Of a stretch of 64,000 bases of DNA, positions 33,156 to 41,995 are shown in pieces. The position numbers and the translations under genes are program-made. Position 1 is the stretch's first letter. The number at the start of each line of letters is the position of its first letter. The notes beneath the pieces were generated by a model. It was not told the origin of the DNA and did no database searches. It saw only the letters and a list, made by a program, of their open reading frames with translations. This DNA is from Blastocatellia bacterium (GTDB lineage Bacteria > Acidobacteriota > Blastocatellia > UBA7656): NCBI GenBank assembly GCA_035275065.1, contig DATENM010000064.1, forward strand, positions 182,755 to 246,754. The letters run 5' to 3'.

Positions 33156-34442
33156 ATGGTCGAGCGAGAAGATTCCTCTAGTGCGCTTCACGCCGCCCAC
33201 GTGATCGAGACGCTGGGGCCGGGAGGGGCCGAGCGTCTGCTGCATACAAACTTGAAGCATCTCGACGCCAAGCGCGTCCGCAGCACGGTGATCACCGTTT
33301 TCTCCCGTGATGATTATTGGGCTGAGGCAATCAAACAACTCGGCGTTCAGGTCATCAGCCTGAACTGTGGCGGATACCGCGACCTCATCAAAGGCATATG
33401 GCGCTTGCGGCGATGGCTCAGTGACGCGCGCCCTGACGTTTTGCACACCCATCTGTGGGCGGCGAACGTCATTGGCCGGATGGCCGGAAGGCTTTCTGGC
33501 GTGCCGGTCATCAGCTCGATACATGACTCGGACTACGAGCCTGAAACCTGGAGCGACGGTTCTGAGGTGAGTGCGTGGAAGCGCTACCTGATTCGCGCGA
33601 TTGATCGCCAGAGCGCGCGGCTCGGCTGCGCGCGTATGCTTGCGGTAAGCGACTACGTTCGCCAGAGCGCGCGCAGGCATTTGAAGTTCCCTTTGCAAAG
33701 GATTGATCGCCTCTATAATCCTGTGGATGTCAATGAGCTGCGGTCCGCAAAACCTCGCGAAGCGCTGTTGGGCGAGCTGGGTCTGCCATTAGACAGCGTC
33801 ATTCTGTTGAACGTCGGGCGGGTCAAGCCGCAGAAGGGGTTGCTTTATGCCATTCGCGCGCTGCCTGCGGTGAAGCGGCGGCAGCCGAGAGTGCGGTTGA
33901 TTTCTACGGGCGGGATAGATGACGGGGACTGGGCAAAGCGTTTGCGAGCCGAAGCCGAGGCGCTTGGCGTAGCAGACCGCGTTCACCTACTCGGCCCGCG
34001 CCGCGACGTGAAGGATTTCCTTCGGGCCTGCGACCTGTTTGTTTTCCCATCGCTGCATGAAGGATTGGGCATAGCGCTCATCGAAGCGATGGCGGCGCGA
34101 TGCGCCTGCGTCGCCACCGACACGGGCCCGCTGCCTGAGGTCATTTCACACGGCGTTGACGGATGGCTCGTCCCGCCGCGCGACCACCAGCGATTGGCCG
34201 AAGCCATTTGCGCGCTGTTGTCGGATGAAGGCGGCAGGGCGGCGCTCGCCGCCGCCGCGCAAAGAAATGCCGTCGCAAGATTTCAACCGCTGGCGGCGGC
34301 TTCAGAGCTTGCTGCCATTTATGAATCTATGGCGAGGCGGAAAACGCGGCAAGCACGCGGCAAAATCACACCTCACGAAATGGCTCGAAATCAACACGCC
34401 GCAGCAGACTCGGGCGATGCCGCGCGAGTTGGCCAAGAGTGA
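33156..34442 (+). CDS. Family 4 glycosyltransferase
   Basis: 428 aa from ATG 33156; a TTG at 33135 would extend it by seven residues. HVIETLGPGGAERLLHTNL is the classic GT4 N terminus with the GGAE loop. Then DVLHTHLWAANVIGRMAG, YNPVDVNELRS, the donor domain ILLNVGRVKPQKGLLYAIRA, and PSLHEGLGIALIEAMAARCA with the E-x7-E motif. A basic C-terminal extension of about 45 residues (KTRQARGKITPHEMARNQ) goes beyond the fold. Gap to the previous gene is 63 nt. Confidence 0.9.
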   Translation: MVEREDSSSALHAAHVIETLGPGGAERLLHTNLKHLDAKRVRSTVITVFSRDDYWAEAIKQLGVQVISLNCGGYRDLIKGIWRLRRWLSDARPDVLHTHLWAANVIGRMAGRLSGVPVISSIHDSDYEPETWSDGSEVSAWKRYLIRAIDRQSARLGCARMLAVSDYVRQSARRHLKFPLQRIDRLYNPVDVNELRSAKPREALLGELGLPLDSVILLNVGRVKPQKGLLYAIRALPAVKRRQPRVRLISTGGIDDGDWAKRLRAEAEALGVADRVHLLGPRRDVKDFLRACDLFVFPSLHEGLGIALIEAMAARCACVATDTGPLPEVISHGVDGWLVPPRDHQRLAEAICALLSDEGGRAALAAAAQRNAVARFQPLAAASELAAIYESMARRKTRQARGKITPHEMARNQHAAADSGDAARVGQE

Positions 34443-34537
34443 GCGTGGCAGAATAATCTATTGTCTCCGCGTCAGACGATAAGCAAAGCTGTTTTCGCAA
34501 AGCGACAAACCGAGCCGGGCGATGGGAGTTCTTTATT

Positions 34538-35512
34538 ATGAAGCCGCTCGTCAGCGTCATCGTGCCGACATACAATTGCAGGCGCTTCATCCGCGAGTGC
34601 CTCGACTCGATAGTCGCGCAGAGCTACGAAAACTTTGAAGCGATAATCGTTGACGACGCGTCAACCGATGCCACTTTCGATTGGCTATCAGGCAAATTGC
34701 CGGACTCCCGCTTCCGCCTTCACAAACAGGAGCATAACCAGGGGGCTTCGGTGGCGCGGAACACGGGCGTGCGGATGGCGTCGGGCGATTTGATCGCGCT
34801 CGTTGACGCGGACGACCTTCTGCTGCCCGGTCACCTTGCCACGGTGGTCGAGAAGTTCAAGAAAATGCCCGATGTGGGGCTCGTCTGTTGCGATTCAAAG
34901 CTGATCGGGCCGGCGGGCGAGACCTTGCACGCCGGCAAGACCTGGCACGAGATACAGTGTTTGATTAAAGGCTACACGCTGCAAACGGGCCGCAGGGCGC
35001 TCGCCGATGTTTTTCAATTCTCGCATTGCTTCACAGGATTTGCGATTCGCCGAAGCGTGTATGAAGCGGTCGGCGGCCTGGATCAAACCATCTTTCCGCT
35101 CGACGACTACGATTTCATGTTGCGCGTGGCCGGCCGGGGATACGGCGTCTTTTACGTTGACGAGGTGCTGGCCCTGCGGCGCGACCACGACGCGAACTGG
35201 TCGGGCCTCAGCCACTCGGTCAAGGTCGGGCAGATGAAGCTAAGAAGCCTGGAGCAGGCTCTCAGAGCCAATCCTGAGTTGCGCGGCCTGGGCCGCGTGA
35301 TCCCGCGCCGGTTCGCGGAAGTCTATGGAGAGATGGCCATAAGCTACCTCTATGAGCGGCGTTGGGGGCAGGCCATCTCGGCGCTCGTGCGCGCGGCAAG
35401 GCTCGACCCGTCGCGGCTCGTGAATATAACGAAGATAGGGCTGAGCGGAGTGGGCCGACGCGCGCGCCGGCTTTCGACATGGGCCGCCACAGGCTCGACG
35501 CGCCGCCAGTGA
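34538..35512 (+). CDS. Family 2 glycosyltransferase
   Basis: 324 aa. GT-A motifs: PLVSVIVPTYNCRRFIRECL, IIVDDASTD at 36-44, HNQGASVARNTGVRMASGD, and the metal-binding DADD at 90-93. Acceptor-side YEAVGGLDQTIFPLDDYDFML holds the usual acidic pair. The C-terminal 80 residues are helical and basic. The enzyme resembles the GT2 at 22954 in length and layout. Substrate unknown. Confidence 0.9.
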   Translation: MKPLVSVIVPTYNCRRFIRECLDSIVAQSYENFEAIIVDDASTDATFDWLSGKLPDSRFRLHKQEHNQGASVARNTGVRMASGDLIALVDADDLLLPGHLATVVEKFKKMPDVGLVCCDSKLIGPAGETLHAGKTWHEIQCLIKGYTLQTGRRALADVFQFSHCFTGFAIRRSVYEAVGGLDQTIFPLDDYDFMLRVAGRGYGVFYVDEVLALRRDHDANWSGLSHSVKVGQMKLRSLEQALRANPELRGLGRVIPRRFAEVYGEMAISYLYERRWGQAISALVRAARLDPSRLVNITKIGLSGVGRRARRLSTWAATGSTRRQ

Positions 35513-35583
35513 ACATGAATACTTCAAGCCGAACTGAGATGCGCGCATCACCGGCGCGAAACGTTAATAGGAATTAGGGCATC

Positions 35584-36963
35584 GTGGCTGATCTCAATCC
35601 CGACTTCCCATCCGGACTTCTAGTTTTCGCGCTGCTCGCCGTGCTCGGGAGCCTTGCCCTCTTCGCGACGCGCCAACACAAGCAGACGTTGCGTTTTCAA
35701 TTGAAAATCTTTTTGTGCGCGTTTGCGCTGCGCTTCAGTCTGTCGGTGCTGATTTATCAGTTCGGTCTTGTCAGAGTGCTTGGTGACGAGGATGCGATTG
35801 GCTGGTGGGCCGGTGTTTTTCATTATCGGGACTGGACTCGACAAGGCGTAGGGCTAGTCGATTTGCCGACCCTTCTCATGGGAGCTTTCAAGGGGAATCA
35901 TCAAGGCTACGGTTATCTGCTAGGGTCGCTGTTTTATTTAACGGACACGCCGGCGCGATTGCCCGCCGCCGCATTCAATGGCTTATTCGGCGCTTTCACC
36001 GTGGTATTAGCCTATCGCGTCGCGCGCACGCTGTTTTCTCCCTGGGTTGCGGTGCGGGTGGGCTGGCTTACGTGCCTGTTTCCTTCGATGATTATATGGT
36101 CGGCACAGACGACCAAAGAGCCGGTGATTATTTTTCTGGAGACGGCAGCCCTCTATGGCTGTGTGCAGTTGAAACAGAAAGGATTTTCGCCGCGCCACAT
36201 TGCGCTGTGCGCGTTGGCGATTGTGCTTGCGATACCTTTCAGGTTTTACGCGGCTTATATCGCTGGAGCAGCCATCGCCCTCACGCTCATTTTGCCTCAA
36301 TTCAAGCGCGGGAGGTCCAGGGCGGCGTCGGCCGTTGGCATTGCCGCGCTCGCCATTCCGATTGTGATATTGACAGGCGTACTCGCGCAGAGCGAGACGG
36401 AATTCGAGCGGTTCGACATCCAGCGCATACAGAGCTTCCGCCGCGACGTGGCGGCAAGCGCGGGATCAGGTTATGTGTCGAGTTACGATATGCGTACGCC
36501 CGGGGGATTTGGCGTTGCAACGGCGGTGGGGGCGGCTCATTTGCTGCTCGCGCCGTTCCCTTGGGAGATGGGCGGAGCGAGCCTCAGGATGGCGCTGACG
36601 GCACCGGAGCTTCTCATCTGGTGGTGGCTTTTCTTCGTAGGGGTTGTGCCAGGCATCCGCTACGCTGTGAAGAAACGGTTCGGCGATGTTTTGCCGCTCT
36701 TGTTTTTCTTGCTCGGGTTGGGACTTCTCTACAGCATGATGTTCGGCAACATAGGACTGGTGTTCAGGCAACGGGCGCAGTTGCTCCCCTGGCTTTTTAT
36801 TTTCGCGGCGGTCGGGTTGGAGCAAAGAATGCTTAGGCGAAAGGCGGCGCGCAAGACGCTGACGGCTTCGCTGCTGCACGGGCGCGCGCCTGTCGTCGTG
36901 ACGAGAGAAAACCTGAGCCGCCCGGTCGGCCCTGGCAACCTCTCGTCAACCACTGAAAGCTGA
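35584..36963 (+). CDS. Multi-pass membrane protein, GT-C or polymerase-like
   Basis: 459 aa from a GTG. About ten membrane helices. After the second helix comes LGDEDAIGWWAGVFHYRDW, an acidic DED motif in the position of GT-C catalytic residues, then LYQ-type segments such as NHQGYGYLLGSLFYLT and SAQTTKEPVIIFLETAALYG. The KEPVI segment resembles proteins annotated as glycosyltransferase family 39 or oligosaccharide-related membrane proteins. An alternative is a Wzx- or Wzy-like role; I do not see a clear flippase signature. It lies between a GT2 and a GT4. Confidence 0.6.
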   Translation: MADLNPDFPSGLLVFALLAVLGSLALFATRQHKQTLRFQLKIFLCAFALRFSLSVLIYQFGLVRVLGDEDAIGWWAGVFHYRDWTRQGVGLVDLPTLLMGAFKGNHQGYGYLLGSLFYLTDTPARLPAAAFNGLFGAFTVVLAYRVARTLFSPWVAVRVGWLTCLFPSMIIWSAQTTKEPVIIFLETAALYGCVQLKQKGFSPRHIALCALAIVLAIPFRFYAAYIAGAAIALTLILPQFKRGRSRAASAVGIAALAIPIVILTGVLAQSETEFERFDIQRIQSFRRDVAASAGSGYVSSYDMRTPGGFGVATAVGAAHLLLAPFPWEMGGASLRMALTAPELLIWWWLFFVGVVPGIRYAVKKRFGDVLPLLFFLLGLGLLYSMMFGNIGLVFRQRAQLLPWLFIFAAVGLEQRMLRRKAARKTLTASLLHGRAPVVVTRENLSRPVGPGNLSSTTES

Positions 36964-36984
36964 TCGAGCAGTCTGGGTCGCGCC

Positions 36985-38091
36985 ATGCATATACTTGCAC
37001 TCTCGCCTAGTCTTTACGATACGTCGCCCGGCCAGCGCTTTCGCATGGAGCAGTGGTCGCCGCTGCTCGCCGGGTGGGGGATAGAGGTTGATTTCCACTC
37101 GTTCGAATGCGCGGAGCTGAACGCGGTGCTTTATAAGCCGGGAAACCTCCGGCAAAAGATACGACTCGTCGCTCGCGCCTTCGCGCGCCGCAGGGAGTTG
37201 CTGCGCTCGGCCTGCGACTATGATGCCGTCTACGTCTTTCGCGAGGCGGCGCTTTTGGGGCCGCCCGTCTTCGAGCGGCAGATTCATCGCCGCGGCGTGC
37301 CGCTCGTATTCGATTTCGACGATGCGGTGTTCGTGCCTTACAGGAGCCCGTCGAATGGTTATTTGAGTTATCTCAAATTCCCCACAAAGACTCGAACGAT
37401 TTGTAAGATTGCCTCGCATGTCATGGCCGGCAACTCGTACCTGGCCGACTACGCCCGCCAAGTAAACGACCGCGTGACGGTCGTTCCGACCACGATTGAC
37501 ACGGACAAATACACGGTCGAGCGCAGGGATGAATCAAGCGACTTTCCAGTCATCGGCTGGAGCGGGAGCTACAGCACCGTACAGCACCTCGATACCTTGC
37601 GCGGCGCGCTCACCCGGCTCGCGAAAGAAGAGAAGTTCCGCCTGCGGGTCATCGGCACTCCGCATTATGAGATCGAGGGAGTGGAGGTGGATTCGCTGGC
37701 CTGGCAGTCGCATACGGAAGTCGAAGACCTGCGAGCAATTGACATAGGCATTATGCCGCTCCCGGACGACCCGTGGAGTCGCGGCAAGTGCGGGCTGAAA
37801 GTGCTACAATATATGGCGCTCGGCATCCCGGCCGTCTGCTCGCCCGTGGGAGTCAACACGGAGATCATCACAGATAACGAGAATGGCCTTATTGCGGCGA
37901 CCGAAGACGAGTGGGTTGCAAAGCTCAGGCAGTTGCTACGCTCGGCGGAGGTGAGACGGAGGCTGGGACTCGCGGGCCGCGCCACGGTCGAGAGCAGGTA
38001 TGCCGCTGCCACACAAGCACCCTATGTGCGCGACATTTTCGAATCCGTAGTTCGTCGGGGTCATTTCAAACGGGCTTATGCCGAGACCTGA
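36985..38091 (+). CDS. Family 4-like glycosyltransferase
   Basis: 368 aa. N terminus MHILALSPSLYDTSPGQRFR with MEQWSPLLAGWGIEVDFHSF; acceptor domain VYVFREAALLGPPVFERQ and VPLVFDFDDAVFVPYRSP, where FDFDDAV is typical of a GT4 subgroup in capsule loci. Donor domain: VIGWSGSYSTVQHL, IDIGIMPLPDDPWSRGKCGL, and KVLQYMALGIPAVCSPVG. The canonical first Glu of the E-x7-E motif is replaced by KCGLKVLQYMA, as in that subgroup. It precedes an SDR gene by 27 nt. Confidence 0.85.
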   Translation: MHILALSPSLYDTSPGQRFRMEQWSPLLAGWGIEVDFHSFECAELNAVLYKPGNLRQKIRLVARAFARRRELLRSACDYDAVYVFREAALLGPPVFERQIHRRGVPLVFDFDDAVFVPYRSPSNGYLSYLKFPTKTRTICKIASHVMAGNSYLADYARQVNDRVTVVPTTIDTDKYTVERRDESSDFPVIGWSGSYSTVQHLDTLRGALTRLAKEEKFRLRVIGTPHYEIEGVEVDSLAWQSHTEVEDLRAIDIGIMPLPDDPWSRGKCGLKVLQYMALGIPAVCSPVGVNTEIITDNENGLIAATEDEWVAKLRQLLRSAEVRRRLGLAGRATVESRYAAATQAPYVRDIFESVVRRGHFKRAYAET

Positions 38092-38118
38092 TTCGCAATT
38101 CTACTGGCGGAGATTTAG

Positions 38119-39240
38119 ATGGCTGAATATAAGATTCTCGTGACCGGGGGTGCGGGCTTCATCGGCTCGCACCTTGTCGACGCGCTCATCGCGCGCGGTC
38201 ACTCCGTTCGGGTTCTCGACCTGCTAGTCTCGCAGGTTCATGGCGATGGCGAACCGAAGTACCTGAACCCGAAAGCGGAATTTATTTACGGCGATGTGTG
38301 CGACGCCGAAGTCTTGAGCCGCGCACTCGACGGTGTAGAGGTGATTTTTCATTATGCGGCGGAGGTCGGCGTCGGGCAATCAATGTACGAGATCGAGCGC
38401 TACGTACGGGCCAACACATTGGGCACTGCCGTTCTGCTTGACGCCCTGGCATCGCGGCGAGATCGGATTCGCAAGCTCGTGGTCGCGTCGTCAATGTCTA
38501 TTTACGGCGAGGGTGAATATCTCTGCAAAGAATGCGGCAGGGTTGCGCCGAACCTCAGACCGACGGCGCAACTCCTTGAGCGCCGATGGGAAATCAACTG
38601 CCCTGGATGTGGCGCTACGGTTTCGCCCGTCCCTACGACTGAAGACAAGCCTTTGTTTCCAAGCTCCGTTTATGCAATTACCAAGCAAGACCAGGAGCAG
38701 CTCTGCATTGTCGCCGGTCGCGCTTATGGGATTCCGACGGTCGCGCTGCGCTATTTCAACGTCTATGGCCCGCGCCAGGCGCTGTCGAACCCTTACACGG
38801 GCGCTTGCGCCATCTTCTCTTCGAGGCTGTTGAACAATCAGAGGCCGATGATCTTCGAGGACGGCGAGCAGACGAGAGACTTCATTCACGTCAGCGACAT
38901 CGTGCAGGCAAATCTCCTGGCGCTTGAAACCGACCGCGCCGATTATCAAGCGATCAACATCGGCACCGGAACCGCGACCTCCGTGCGCCGCGTCGCGGAA
39001 TTGCTGAGTCATGGTTTGGGCAAAGATATCGAGCCTGAAATCGTGAGCAGGTATCGCGAAGGAGATATTCGCCATTGCGTGGCCGACATTTCGCGCGCGC
39101 GGGCACTGCTCGGTTATGAGCCGAAGGTCGCACTCGACGAAGGCATCCCTGAGTTGCTCGGGTGGGTCAGTCGTCAAGACGCAACCGACAAAGTCGAACG
39201 CGCCACCGCCGAGCTAGAGCAGCGCCGCCTCGTTAGATAA
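38119..39240 (+). CDS. SDR sugar-nucleotide epimerase/dehydratase with inserted zinc ribbon
   Basis: 373 aa. Rossmann motif TGGAGFIGSH at 9-18, active-site SSMSIYG at 124-130, and YAITK with Tyr185 and Lys189. Between these is an insertion with CKEC (136-139) and CPGC (161-164), a rubredoxin-like zinc ribbon next to the active site. Later motifs YFNVYGPRQA and DGEQTRDFIHVSDIVQ are standard for extended SDRs such as UDP-galactose 4-epimerase and dTDP-glucose dehydratase. The ribbon may restrict substrate choice. GGAGA precedes the ATG. Role: NDP-sugar supply. Confidence 0.87.
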   Translation: MAEYKILVTGGAGFIGSHLVDALIARGHSVRVLDLLVSQVHGDGEPKYLNPKAEFIYGDVCDAEVLSRALDGVEVIFHYAAEVGVGQSMYEIERYVRANTLGTAVLLDALASRRDRIRKLVVASSMSIYGEGEYLCKECGRVAPNLRPTAQLLERRWEINCPGCGATVSPVPTTEDKPLFPSSVYAITKQDQEQLCIVAGRAYGIPTVALRYFNVYGPRQALSNPYTGACAIFSSRLLNNQRPMIFEDGEQTRDFIHVSDIVQANLLALETDRADYQAINIGTGTATSVRRVAELLSHGLGKDIEPEIVSRYREGDIRHCVADISRARALLGYEPKVALDEGIPELLGWVSRQDATDKVERATAELEQRRLVR

Positions 39241-39284
39241 AATAGCCGGCGCGTTGTAGCGATAGTTTTTTTGCGAGTGAGCCC

Positions 39285-40046
39285 ATGAGACGAAAGCTGC
39301 GATTCGCGGGATTAGTCTTTGTCGCGCTGCTTCCAAAGGCGATGAAGCGATACGCGTATCGCTGGTTTTTCGGCTACCGCATCGGCCGCGAAGTGCGCAT
39401 AGGGATCGCGCTGCTTGACTGCGCGCGGCTCACGATAGACGACGGCACGACTATCGGTCATGGCACAGCCTTCGTGCGCTGCGGCGACGTGCGAATCGGC
39501 AAGCATGTGAGCGTCGGCCCGCTGAACCTATTTCGCGGCGGCGACCGCATAGAGCTTGCGGATTACGCTCAGGTCATCCGCTTCAACGTCATCAACTCGA
39601 TACCCGAAAACGACTGCACGAATCAGCCCGACTCATCGTTTTATCTCGGTTACGGGTCCGTGGTTACAGCCGAGCACCGGATTGATTTCACAGACCGTGT
39701 GACCATAGGTCGCCACTCTATTTTCGGCGGGCGCAACTCTTCGATATGGACGCACAACCGCCGCGCCGGCTTGGCGGTCGAGATCGGCAATTATTGTTAC
39801 GTCGGGTCGGAGATACGAATGGCTCCGGGCGCGAAGATTCCTGACTGCTCGATAGTCGGGATGGGGGCGGTCGTGACCCGGCCAATCACTGAAAGCTATT
39901 CGATGATTGCCGGAGTCCCGGCCAAAAGGCGGCGGGCGCTCAGCCGGGAAGACTATGAATTAATCTTCGGCAAAACGCGCCCCGACTTGCCAGATGAGAT
40001 TTATCCGATTCCTCCGACAGAATCGGCTGCGACTTCGCATAGCTGA
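39285..40046 (+). CDS. Left-handed beta-helix acyltransferase
   Basis: 253 aa, longer than the 27069 enzyme. A short membrane-near N terminus (LRFAGLVFVALLPKAMKRY) precedes hexapeptide repeats: TIDDGTTIGHGTAFVRCGD, VRIGKHVSVGPLNLFRGGD, VTIGRHSIFGGRNSSIWTHN, VEIGNYCYVGSEIRMAPGA, CSIVGMGAVVTRPI. SIWTHNRR supplies the expected catalytic His. It ends with YSMIAGVPAKRRRAL. Probably a sugar O-acetyltransferase that modifies the repeat unit. It is followed by the AsnB-type gene after 48 nt. Confidence 0.83.
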   Translation: MRRKLRFAGLVFVALLPKAMKRYAYRWFFGYRIGREVRIGIALLDCARLTIDDGTTIGHGTAFVRCGDVRIGKHVSVGPLNLFRGGDRIELADYAQVIRFNVINSIPENDCTNQPDSSFYLGYGSVVTAEHRIDFTDRVTIGRHSIFGGRNSSIWTHNRRAGLAVEIGNYCYVGSEIRMAPGAKIPDCSIVGMGAVVTRPITESYSMIAGVPAKRRRALSREDYELIFGKTRPDLPDEIYPIPPTESAATSHS

Positions 40047-40094
40047 TTTCTTGATGCGCCTTGGAGAGGCAGCCTGGATAAGCGGCGTGATTTT

Positions 40095-41981
40095 ATGTGC
40101 GGAATAGCCGGGGCGATTTCGACAAAAGCCGAAGACCAGCGACCTATCGTTACGGTCATGGCCGACGCGCTCACGCATCGCGGGCCTGACGATTGGGGCG
40201 TGTGGTCGGATGAGCATTGCGCGCTCGGCCATCGCCGGCTTTCGATCATTGACCTTTCTGAAGCAGGCCGGCAGCCGCTCTCGAACGCGAACGGCTCAAT
40301 CTGGATAACCTACAACGGTGAAATCTACAACTTTCAGGCGCTGCGCAAAGAGTTGGAGAGCCTCGGCCACCGCTTTCGCACGCGCACCGACACCGAGGTG
40401 ATCGTTTACGCTTATGAGCAATGGGGCGTAGACTGCGCCAAGCGTTTGCGCGGAATGTTCGCCTTCGCAATCTGGGACCAGCGCCGCCGCCGCTTATTCA
40501 TGGCCCGTGATCGGGTTGGCAAAAAGCCGCTCTTTTACACACAAGCCGGTGACCGTTTTCTCTTCGCATCGGAGTTACAGGCGCTGGTCGCCGACGCGAG
40601 CGTCTCGCGCGTCGTAGACCAGGCCGCAATTGACGAGTATCTCTCCTGGGGCTATGTGCCTGCGCCTCGCACAGCCTTTAAAGGCATATCTAAATTGCTG
40701 CCCGCGCACTGGCTCACGCTTGAGCTTAAACAGGGCGGCGCGGCGCTCAACATCGAGCCTTACTGGAACCTGGAGTATGGCCCAAAGCTCGCGCTCGACG
40801 AGCGCGAAGCCGCCGAAGCGTTGCGCGAGAAATTAACGGAAGCGGTGCGGCTGCGGATGATTGCGGACGTTCCGCTCGGCGCGTTCCTTTCCGGCGGCAT
40901 TGATTCGAGCATCGTCGTCGGGCTGATGGCGCGGCTTTCCGATCAGCCCGTTAAGACCTTCTCAATCGGATTTGAAGAAACCGCTTATAACGAACTCGGC
41001 CACGCGCGCCGTGTGGCCGAGCGGTGCGGCACGGACCATAGCGAATTCATCGTCAAGCCTGACGCGCTTGCCATACTGCCCAAGCTCGTTCGCCACTATG
41101 GCGAGCCTTACGCGGACTCTTCGGCGATCCCGACTTATTACGTGTCCGAAATGACTCGCCCGCGCGTCAAGGTCGCGCTGAACGGCGATGGCGGCGACGA
41201 GAGCTTTGCGGGCTACGAGCGCTACTTCGGAAACCGTGTGGCCGAGTGGGTCCGGCGCGTGCCCGGAGGCCACTGGCCCGCCCTTGCCTTGAGCCGCATC
41301 CTGCCCGACTCGCTCGACCAGAAGAGCCGCCTGCGGCAGGCGAAGAGATTTTTTTCGGCGACGACCCGGCCGATGGCCATTCGTTACGGTCGCTGGGTCG
41401 GATACTTCACGGAAGAAGCGAAGCGGCGACTTTACAGCCGCGAGCTGCGGTCATCACTCAATGGGCATTGCCCGCAAGATTGGCTTCAATCGCTGTTTGC
41501 GGAGGCGCAGGGTCTCGACCCGGTAGACAGCGCGATGGCTGTTGATACACGGTCTTATCTGCCGTACGATCTGCTGGTCAAAGTGGACATCACGACAATG
41601 GCCAACAGCCTTGAAGCCCGCTCGCCGTTTTTAGATCACGAAGTCATGGAGTTGGCCGCGCGATTGCCTGTCCATCTCAAGCTGCGGGGCAAACAATCGA
41701 AGTACCTGCTCAAGCGCACATTCGCCGACTTGCTGCCGCCGGCGAATGTCAACCGCCGGAAGATGGGATTCGGCGTGCCGCTCGGTCAGTGGTTTCGCGG
41801 CCCATTGCGCCCATTGCTTGAAGACGGCCTGCTATCCGAACAGCTCGCGCGAAGGAAGTATTTTGACGAGGGAGTGATTCGCTCGCTGGTGGCAGATCAT
41901 GTCCAGCAGCGCGCGGATCACAGCTTCGCGCTATGGAATTTGCTCATGCTCGAACTGTGGCATCGCGAATTTATTGACTGA
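40095..41981 (+). CDS. asnB: Asparagine synthase-type glutamine amidotransferase
   Basis: 628 aa, full length. Class II glutaminase domain: catalytic Cys2 in MCGIAGAIS, RGPDDWG at 29-35, YNGEIYN at 73-79, and the RTDTEVI strand. The synthetase domain has the pyrophosphatase loop SGGIDSS at 266-272 and GDGGDE near 370. The enzyme makes an amide from glutamine and ATP. In polysaccharide loci such AsnB homologues often amidate sugar acids or attached amino acids; biosynthetic Asn formation is the alternative. The place among glycosyltransferases and acyltransferases favours glycan modification. Confidence 0.9.
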   Translation: MCGIAGAISTKAEDQRPIVTVMADALTHRGPDDWGVWSDEHCALGHRRLSIIDLSEAGRQPLSNANGSIWITYNGEIYNFQALRKELESLGHRFRTRTDTEVIVYAYEQWGVDCAKRLRGMFAFAIWDQRRRRLFMARDRVGKKPLFYTQAGDRFLFASELQALVADASVSRVVDQAAIDEYLSWGYVPAPRTAFKGISKLLPAHWLTLELKQGGAALNIEPYWNLEYGPKLALDEREAAEALREKLTEAVRLRMIADVPLGAFLSGGIDSSIVVGLMARLSDQPVKTFSIGFEETAYNELGHARRVAERCGTDHSEFIVKPDALAILPKLVRHYGEPYADSSAIPTYYVSEMTRPRVKVALNGDGGDESFAGYERYFGNRVAEWVRRVPGGHWPALALSRILPDSLDQKSRLRQAKRFFSATTRPMAIRYGRWVGYFTEEAKRRLYSRELRSSLNGHCPQDWLQSLFAEAQGLDPVDSAMAVDTRSYLPYDLLVKVDITTMANSLEARSPFLDHEVMELAARLPVHLKLRGKQSKYLLKRTFADLLPPANVNRRKMGFGVPLGQWFRGPLRPLLEDGLLSEQLARRKYFDEGVIRSLVADHVQQRADHSFALWNLLMLELWHREFID

Positions 41982-41995
41982 GTTAGCCGGTTCGC

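Noticed and set aside
35805..36836. 343-codon plus-strand ORF inside the membrane-protein gene
   Set aside because: The 35584-36963 frame has clear membrane helices; the other frame is Arg/His-rich with no hydrophobic pattern.
40095..41981. AsnB homologue as part of a lasso-peptide cluster
   Set aside because: No leader-peptidase or precursor gene is nearby; all neighbours are glycan genes.
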